From assembly GCA_019348575.1 (NCBI GenBank), contig JAHWJE010000041.1, forward strand, positions 1-8,630: a stretch of 8,630 bases of DNA, written 5' to 3'. Shown in pieces: positions 1 to 8,630 of this stretch. A model generated the notes under the pieces. The model ran no database searches, was not told where the DNA came from, and saw nothing but the letters and a program-made list of their open reading frames with translations. A program made the position numbers and the translations under genes. Position 1 is the first letter of the stretch, and each line of letters opens with the position of its first letter. This DNA comes from Actinomycetota bacterium. Its GTDB lineage: Bacteria; Actinomycetota; Thermoleophilia; Solirubrobacterales; Solirubrobacteraceae.

Positions 1-110
1 TTGGCGCGGCGCCGCTTGAGCGTCGAGCGCCCGGCCTTCGTCTGCATCCGTTGGCGGAAGCCGTGGGTGCGCGCGCGCTTGCGCTTCTTGGGCTGGTAGG
101 TGCGCTTCAT
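1..110 (-). CDS. rpmH: 50S ribosomal protein L34 (partial, C-terminus off the left edge)
   Basis: Read on the minus strand from an ATG at 108-110, the frame gives [18 protein letters not shown] followed by [18 protein letters not shown], the unmistakable basic L34 protein of the large ribosomal subunit. The opening [12 protein letters not shown] is nearly invariant in the family, and the RMxTxxGRxTLKxRRAK pattern follows. Thirty-six codons plus two bases are present. The family is usually about 44-47 residues, so only the last few residues and the stop are missing. No strong Shine-Dalgarno sequence is visible; the nearest purine-containing stretch is GGCGAGCG. In most bacteria rpmH sits next to dnaA, divergent from it, and is followed by rnpA and yidC; those genes would lie to the left of this window. 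Identification is secure; only the 3' end is unseen. Confidence 0.95.
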   Translation of the reverse strand, partial: MKRTYQPKKRKRARTHGFRQRMQTKAGRSTLKRRRA

Positions 111-144
111 GACGGGTCGCTCGCCGGGATCCAGCGAGGCGCCG

Positions 145-150
145 ATGCTA
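145..150 (-). promoter_or_regulatory. possible rpmH -10 element
   Basis: On the minus strand the hexamer TAGCAT, preceded by CGC, fits the TANNNT form common in high-GC actinobacterial promoters. It lies 34 bases upstream of the rpmH ATG. No recognisable -35 is found 15-19 bases further upstream, so this is a weak call. Confidence 0.25.
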
Positions 151-241
151 GCGCACCCGTCGCGCCTCCAGCCGCCCTGCCGGGTTTTTCCCGCGACGAG
201 CGGGCTCTGCTCTCTACCTGTCCAGAGCGCCGGCGGGCCAC

Positions 242-250
242 TGGTATATT
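242..250 (+). promoter_or_regulatory. likely dnaA promoter (extended -10)
   Basis: TGgTATATT matches an extended -10 element (TGnTATAAT) with one mismatch and is the most AT-rich spot in the intergenic region. Initiation would fall near 257, giving a leader of about 70 nt before the dnaA GTG. A convincing -35 is absent; CTGTCC at 219-224 has a 20-bp spacer. CTGTCC also forms part of a weak DnaA-box-like 9-mer (219-227), which would be compatible with autoregulation by DnaA, but that is only inference. Confidence 0.45.
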
Positions 251-301
251 CGCCGCCGCCCCTGCTGCCGGCGGGGGTTCCTCGCCCGGTCGTCGCACCC
301 C

Positions 302-312
302 CTCCGAAGGAG
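302..312 (+). promoter_or_regulatory. dnaA Shine-Dalgarno inside a small hairpin
   Basis: AAGGAG at 307-312 is the only good Shine-Dalgarno match near the dnaA start, but it ends 15 bases before the GTG at 328, longer than the usual 5-9. Its GGAG (309-312) can pair with CTCC (302-305) across a GAA triloop, which would partly hide it. A further stem, GGGGGT/ACCCCC (273-278 with 297-302), would compete for base 302. The layout suggests inefficient or controlled translation of dnaA; no experiment supports this here. Confidence 0.4.
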
Positions 313-327
313 TCGATCACGCCTGCC

Positions 328-1689
<1,362 letters not shown>

Positions 1690-1705
1690 CAGACTCTGCA
1701 CAGCT

Positions 1706-1717
1706 CGGCGGCCGCCG
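1706..1717. repeat. 12-bp perfect palindrome CGGCGGCCGCCG
   Basis: The 12-mer equals its own reverse complement and lies 17 bases past the dnaA stop. In a GC-rich genome such palindromes arise by chance. The location next to a second hairpin (1733-1747) could mean a dnaA terminator without a U-tract, or a protein-binding site. Confidence 0.5.
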
Positions 1718-1732
1718 GTTTGCCTGTCGCGC

Positions 1733-1747
1733 CCGCGCCTTGCGCGG
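1733..1747 (+). terminator. hairpin between dnaA and dnaN
   Basis: CCGCGC (1733-1738) pairs perfectly with GCGCGG (1742-1747) around a CTT triloop, then TTCCCCTACGTTCT follows. The stem is very stable but the downstream tract is only loosely pyrimidine-rich, not a run of T. It may weaken read-through from dnaA into dnaN, act as a non-canonical terminator, or be part of an origin structure. Confidence 0.35.
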
Positions 1748-1757
1748 TTCCCCTACG

Positions 1758-1774
1758 TTCTCCACATCTCCACA
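1758..1774 (+). promoter_or_regulatory. tandem DnaA-box-like repeats
   Basis: TCTCCACA occurs twice back to back (1759-1766 and 1767-1774). With the preceding base, the first copy reads TTCTCCACA, one mismatch from the E. coli box TTATCCACA; the second reads ATCTCCACA, two mismatches. A third relative, TCTGCACA, lies at 1695-1702. The orientation points toward dnaN. The head-to-tail arrangement between dnaA and dnaN is where DnaA boxes are expected. The mismatch at box position 3 is unusual and is considered with the altered DnaA recognition residue N412. Confidence 0.42.
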
Positions 1775-1780
1775 CGCCCT

Positions 1781-1818
1781 ATGACTCCCATTCGCTCTTC
1801 ATGAGGTCCTCGTCGTGA
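1781..1818 (+). other. two chained mini-ORFs leading into dnaN
   Basis: ATG at 1781 opens MTPIRSS and stops with TGA at 1802-1804. The overlapping ATG at 1801 (ATGA) opens MRSSS and stops with TGA at 1816-1818. That stop overlaps the dnaN GTG at 1815 (GTGA). Three reading frames are thus linked by two 4-base stop/start overlaps, the geometry of translational coupling. The first mini-ORF has no visible Shine-Dalgarno. GAGG at 1803-1806 lies inside the second and serves dnaN. Translation of these peptides is unproven and the arrangement could be chance. Confidence 0.25.
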
Positions 1819-2933
1819 AGTTCTCGACCTCCTGCGCCGAGCTGCTCGGACAGCTCGGCGTGGTCTCCCGCGTCGCCTCGACGCGCAGCGCCGTGCAGGC
1901 GCTCTCCGGCGTGCAGCTCAGCGCGACCTCGACCGGCGCCGAGCTGCGCGCGACCGACATGGAGGTCGGCCTGCGCGTTCCCCTGACGGCCGACGTCGAG
2001 CGCGAAGGCGCGGTCGTGCTGCCGGCGCGGCTCATGCTCGAGGTCGCGCGATCGCTGCCCGGCAAGGACGCGAGCTTGGAGCTGCGGCCCGCCGAGCAGG
2101 ACGTCGAGGTCATCTCCGGCTCGGCGACGTTCCACATCCGCACGCTGCGCGCCGAGGACTTCCCGCCGCTGCCCGAGCCGGGCGGCGAGAACGTCGTCGA
2201 GGTGCCGGCGCAGGCCTTCGTCGACACGATCAACCGGGTCGCGCGCTCGGCCTCGCGCGACGAGACGCGGCCGATCCTGACCGGCATCCTCGTCTCGGCC
2301 GCCGGCGACGAGCTGCGCATGGTCGCGACGGACTCCTACCGGCTGAGCGTCAAGGAGACGCGCCTGGAGGCGCCGCTGGAGGGTGGCTTCGAGGCCAACG
2401 TCCCGGCCCGCGCGCTGCAGGAGCTGGCGCGCCTCGCGCAGGCGGCGGGCGGGAACGAGGGCGACAGCCTGACGGTGTCGGTGCGCTCCAACCAGATCGT
2501 CTTCGAGATCGACGGCGACGTGCTGTCCTCGCGCCTGATCGATGGTCAATTCCCGAACTACCGCCAGCTGCTGCCCGAGGCCTACGAGCACGAGCTGACG
2601 CTGGGCTCCGCCGAGCTGACGGAGGTCGTGCGCCGCATCAGCCTGATGGCGCAGAAGAACGCCCCGCTGCGCCTGGCCTTCAGAGAGGGTGAGCTGACGG
2701 TGTCGGCGCAGACACCCGACGTCGGCGAGGCCAGCGAGACGATGCCGGTCCCGTTCGCCGGCGAGGCGTTCGAGATCGGCTTCAACCCGGAGTTCCTGCG
2801 CGACGGCCTCGAGAGCGCCGCCGGCGGCGACCTCGTGCTCAAGCTCATCAGCCCGCTGCGCCCGGGACTCATCGAGTCCGCCGACGGCAGCGGCTTCCTG
2901 TACCTGATCATGCCGATCAGGCTGAACGTCTAA
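1815..2933 (+). CDS. dnaN: DNA polymerase III beta subunit (sliding clamp)
   Basis: The beta clamp forms a ring dimer around DNA, tethers DNA polymerase III and is the docking platform for repair proteins. The 372 residues fit the family (366 in E. coli), with three repeated clamp folds at about 1-120, 121-245 and 246-372. Recognisable pieces are the N-terminal MKFSTSCAELL, the RTLRAEDFPPLP segment, TDSYRL at 172-177 near the protein-binding cleft, the DGQFPNYRQLLP stretch, and the C-terminal RPGLIES and YLIMPIRLNV that line the clamp-binding pocket. The GTG start is supported by GAGG at 1803-1806, eight bases upstream. The gene follows two overlapping mini-ORFs and is followed after 12 bases by recF. 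A strong hairpin occupies codons 7-16. No promoter of its own is convincing. Identification is secure. Confidence 0.97.
   Translation: MKFSTSCAELLGQLGVVSRVASTRSAVQALSGVQLSATSTGAELRATDMEVGLRVPLTADVEREGAVVLPARLMLEVARSLPGKDASLELRPAEQDVEVISGSATFHIRTLRAEDFPPLPEPGGENVVEVPAQAFVDTINRVARSASRDETRPILTGILVSAAGDELRMVATDSYRLSVKETRLEAPLEGGFEANVPARALQELARLAQAAGGNEGDSLTVSVRSNQIVFEIDGDVLSSRLIDGQFPNYRQLLPEAYEHELTLGSAELTEVVRRISLMAQKNAPLRLAFREGELTVSAQTPDVGEASETMPVPFAGEAFEIGFNPEFLRDGLESAAGGDLVLKLISPLRPGLIESADGSGFLYLIMPIRLNV
1835..1860 (+). repeat. strong hairpin in the first codons of dnaN
   Basis: Bases 1835-1844 (CGCCGAGCTG) are perfectly complementary to 1851-1860 (CAGCTCGGCG), with a 6-base loop CTCGGA. Two G-U pairs can extend the stem at its base (1833-1834 with 1861-1862). 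It lies 20 bases after the dnaN GTG, inside codons 7-16 (CAELLGQLG). It may be only a by-product of Leu/Glu/Gly codon choice, or it may slow translation or transcription at the start of dnaN. Confidence 0.5.
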
Positions 2934-2945
2934 TGGCGCTGCGCG

Positions 2946-4055
2946 ATGCTCGCGACCCGTCTGCGGCTGCGGAACTTTCGTAGCTACGAGCGCGCCGACG
3001 TCGAGCTGGGCGCCGGCCTGACGGTCGTCCACGGGCGCAACGGCGCGGGCAAGACGAACCTCCTCGAAGCGCTGTACTTCGGCTGCACCGGCCGTTCGTG
3101 CCGCACGACGAACGAGCGCGAGGTCGTGCGCTTCGATGCCGCGACCGCGCGCGTCGAGGTCGACCTGCTCGATCGGGAGGGGCGCGGGCATGCGCTGGCG
3201 GTCGGCTTCAGCCCTGGCGAGGCGAAGCGCCTGCAGGCCGACGGCGCGCTCGTCGAGCGGCTCGTCGACGTCGAGATGCGCCCGCTCGTCTGCGTCTTCA
3301 TGCCCGACCGGCTGGAGCTCGTCAAGGGTCCGCCGGCCCTGCGGCGCTCGCACATCGACCACGTCGTCGCCGCCAGCCGGCCCGCCCGCGCCGAGACGCG
3401 CCGCGCATACGGGCGCGCGCTTGCCCAGCGCAACGCGCTGCTCGCCGCGATCCGCAACGGCCGCGCGTCGCGCGACTCGCTGCGAGCCTGGGATGGCGAG
3501 CTCGCCCGCCATGGGATCGCGCTGCGCGACGATCGCGCCGCCGCCGTCGAACTGCTCGCGCCGCGCTTCAGCGCGCTCGCCGAGGCGCTCGGCCTCGGCG
3601 AGGCGGCAGAGCTGCGCTACCGGCCGCGCACGAAGGCAGCGCACGCGGCCGAGCTGGCCGCGGAGCTCGCGGAGCGCGTCGAATCCGACCTCGAGCGCGG
3701 CTTCACCGGCCATGGGCCGCACCGCGACGACGTCGCGCTGCTGCGGTTCGGGCGCGAACTACGCGCCTACGGGTCACAGGGCGAGCAGCGCCTCGCCCTG
3801 CTCGCCCTGCTGCTGGCAGAGCGCGAGGCCCTCGCGCGGGTGCGCGACACGCTGCCGCTGATGCTGCTCGACGACGTCATGAGCGAGCTCGACCCCGACC
3901 GGCGCGCGATGCTCGCCGACCTGCTGGGCGGCACGGGCCAGAGCGTCATCACGACGACCGACCTCGCGCACGTGCCGGGTGCCGAGGGCGCGAGCGTCAC
4001 GCGGCTGGCGGTCGCCGCCGGGGCGATCCTGCGCGACGCGGCGGCGGCCGCGTGA
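2946..4055 (+). CDS. recF: DNA replication and repair protein RecF
   Basis: RecF is an SMC-like ABC-type ATPase that works with RecO and RecR to load RecA at single-strand gaps and stalled forks. The 369-residue product begins MLATRLRLRNFRSYE, the typical RecF opening in which RNFRSY is nearly invariant. It has Walker A GRNGAGKTN at 30-38, the ABC signature YGSQGEQR at 275-282, and Walker B LMLLDDVMSELD with D309-D310 and the conserved E314-L315-D316. The helical arm between the ATPase halves is short, as expected for RecF rather than SMC or RecN. The ATG at 2946 lies 12 bases after dnaN with no clear Shine-Dalgarno, so coupling to dnaN translation is likely. An out-of-frame ATG overlaps the dnaN stop (TAATG, 2931-2935). 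The stop overlaps the next gene's GTG by four bases. Length and motifs are normal. Confidence 0.97.
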   Translation: MLATRLRLRNFRSYERADVELGAGLTVVHGRNGAGKTNLLEALYFGCTGRSCRTTNEREVVRFDAATARVEVDLLDREGRGHALAVGFSPGEAKRLQADGALVERLVDVEMRPLVCVFMPDRLELVKGPPALRRSHIDHVVAASRPARAETRRAYGRALAQRNALLAAIRNGRASRDSLRAWDGELARHGIALRDDRAAAVELLAPRFSALAEALGLGEAAELRYRPRTKAAHAAELAAELAERVESDLERGFTGHGPHRDDVALLRFGRELRAYGSQGEQRLALLALLLAEREALARVRDTLPLMLLDDVMSELDPDRRAMLADLLGGTGQSVITTTDLAHVPGAEGASVTRLAVAAGAILRDAAAAA

Positions 4056-4363
4056 GGCGCCGCGCTCCGCGCCCGATCGGCGGCGCCGTCGAGGCGCTCG
4101 CGCAGCGCCTGGCGCCCGCGAGCCTCCTCGCCGACGTGCAGCGCATCTGGGAGGCGGCGGCGGGTTCCGGCATCGCACGCGAGGCCAGCCCGCTCTCCGA
4201 GCGCGACGGAACCGTGACCGTGTTGTGCTCGTCGGCGGTCTGGATGCAGGAGATCGAGCTGCTCGGGCCGGTGCTCGTCGACGCGCTCAACGAGGCGCGC
4301 GGATCCGAGCGCGTGCAGGCGGTGCGCTGCGTGGCGACGGCGGGCCGCAACGGCCGCCGCTGA
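4052..4363 (+). CDS. dciA: DciA-like DUF721 protein (helicase-loading factor)
   Basis: This 103-residue protein shows the DUF721 pattern: an N-terminal basic patch (MRRRAPRP), a helix ending in IWEAAAGSGIA around W33, a P-x-S-x-x-DGTVTV strand near 47-57, then SSAVWMQEIELLGPVLVDALN around W64. DUF721 proteins include DciA, which interacts with the replicative helicase DnaB and substitutes for DnaC/DnaI loaders in most bacteria. A small DUF721 gene between recF and gyrB is standard in actinobacteria (Rv0004 in Mycobacterium tuberculosis). The GTG at 4052 was chosen because its GTGA overlaps the recF stop, the usual coupling geometry; no Shine-Dalgarno is visible inside the recF end. Family membership is strong from the W/DG/SS-W pattern. 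The helicase role is transferred from characterised DciA proteins and is not shown here. Confidence 0.88.
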   Translation: MRRRAPRPIGGAVEALAQRLAPASLLADVQRIWEAAAGSGIAREASPLSERDGTVTVLCSSAVWMQEIELLGPVLVDALNEARGSERVQAVRCVATAGRNGRR

Positions 4364-7045
<2,682 letters not shown>

Positions 7046-7083
7046 TGGTGCTTGGTCTCGCGACACCCCGGACGGAGCGCTAG

Positions 7084-8630
<1,547 letters not shown>

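Larger units (their letters stand above)
111..327. other. rpmH-dnaA divergent intergenic region
   Basis: This 217-bp stretch separates the divergent rpmH and dnaA genes and should hold both promoters. It is GC-rich, with one TATATT island at 245-250. Visible structures are a CCCGC/GCGGG inverted repeat at 190-204 next to a T5 run (185-189), a 6-bp stem GGGGGT/ACCCCC (273-278 with 297-302), and in the rpmH leader a CTCGC/GCGAG hairpin (120-124 with 134-138). CTGTCCAGA at 219-227 matches the high-GC DnaA box TTGTCCACA at 7 of 9 positions, too weak to call alone. I see no AT-rich unwinding element and no array of DnaA boxes, so the stretch does not look like a full origin. Confidence 0.7.
1690..1814. 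other. dnaA-dnaN intergenic region, possible remnant or minimal origin
   Basis: The dnaA-dnaN gap is the classical actinobacterial oriC site, where it usually spans several hundred bases with many DnaA boxes. Here it is only 125 bp. It contains a 12-bp palindrome (1706-1717), a 6-bp-stem hairpin (1733-1747), tandem TCTCCACA 8-mers (1759-1774) with a related TCTGCACA at 1695-1702, and two mini-ORFs leading into dnaN. There is no AT-rich block, and no exact TTATCCACA or TTGTCCACA. A perfect TTGACA at 1686-1691 overlaps the dnaA stop but has no matching -10 at the right distance. Whether replication starts here cannot be decided from the sequence. Confidence 0.5.

Noticed and set aside
190..204. 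CCCGC/GCGGG hairpin beside a T5 run as a terminator
   Set aside because: The T-run precedes the stem on the plus strand, and on the minus strand it reads as A5 after the stem, so neither strand has terminator order.
219..227. CTGTCCAGA as a DnaA box
   Set aside because: Two mismatches to TTGTCCACA in an isolated 9-mer are not enough; kept only as a hint of autoregulation.
100..327. N-terminal extension of dnaA to GTG 100, ATG 109 or ATG 145
   Set aside because: The first two overlap rpmH, and all add proline-rich sequence unlike any DnaA domain I; the region also contains the likely dnaA promoter.
1779..3722. Very long antisense open frame (647 codons) across dnaN and recF
   Set aside because: It spans two verified genes on the other strand, shows no family motif, and reads as a biased shadow of high-GC coding sequence.
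7046..7083. Possible small gene or regulatory element between gyrB and gyrA
   Set aside because: The 38 bases hold only the gyrA Shine-Dalgarno (GGAG 7074-7077) and no hairpin, promoter or frame of note.

Overview
This window is the dnaA-gyrA core of a high-GC bacterial chromosome. It most likely comes from an actinomycete-phylum organism, and my best guess is the Thermoleophilia (Solirubrobacterales and relatives). The basis is very high G+C with G/C-ending codons, the gene order rpmH (reverse) / dnaA-dnaN-recF-DUF721-gyrB-gyrA, GTG starts on four genes, and a GyrA whose sequence around '[11 protein letters not shown]' and '[10 protein letters not shown]' resembles actinobacterial rather than proteobacterial GyrA. 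The class-level placement is inference. No mobile element, CRISPR array, tRNA or rRNA is visible.

Layout: rpmH (ribosomal protein L34) runs leftward off the left edge. A 217-bp divergent intergenic stretch (111-327) separates it from dnaA (328-1689). A 125-bp gap (1690-1814) follows, holding two palindromic elements, a tandem pair of DnaA-box-like 8-mers and two tiny chained ORFs. Then come dnaN (1815-2933), recF (2946-4055) and a dciA-like DUF721 gene (4052-4363), packed tightly enough to be one operon. A 255-bp gap (4364-4618) carries a terminator-like hairpin, a likely promoter and a leader hairpin ahead of gyrB (4619-7045). gyrA begins 38 bp after gyrB and runs off the right edge (7084 to beyond 8630). 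There is no gene-free stretch longer than 300 bases.

How the genes work together: DnaA opens the origin, the DUF721/DciA protein is expected to help load or operate the replicative helicase, DnaN is the clamp for DNA polymerase III, RecF acts at stalled forks and gaps, and GyrA2GyrB2 removes the positive supercoils ahead of the forks. rpmH and dnaA diverge, as is common beside bacterial origins. However, neither flank of dnaA shows a long array of consensus DnaA boxes or an obvious AT-rich unwinding element.

Most notable points: DnaA has Asn in place of the near-invariant Asp of its DNA-recognition signature (GGRNHTTV), while the best nearby DnaA-box candidates are the off-consensus tandem TCTCCACA. 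GyrB carries the ~170-residue insert best known from Gram-negative GyrB although its neighbours look actinobacterial. dnaN is preceded by two mini-ORFs linked by ATGA and GTGA overlaps. I found no evidence of a wholly new multi-gene system; the set of genes is ordinary.
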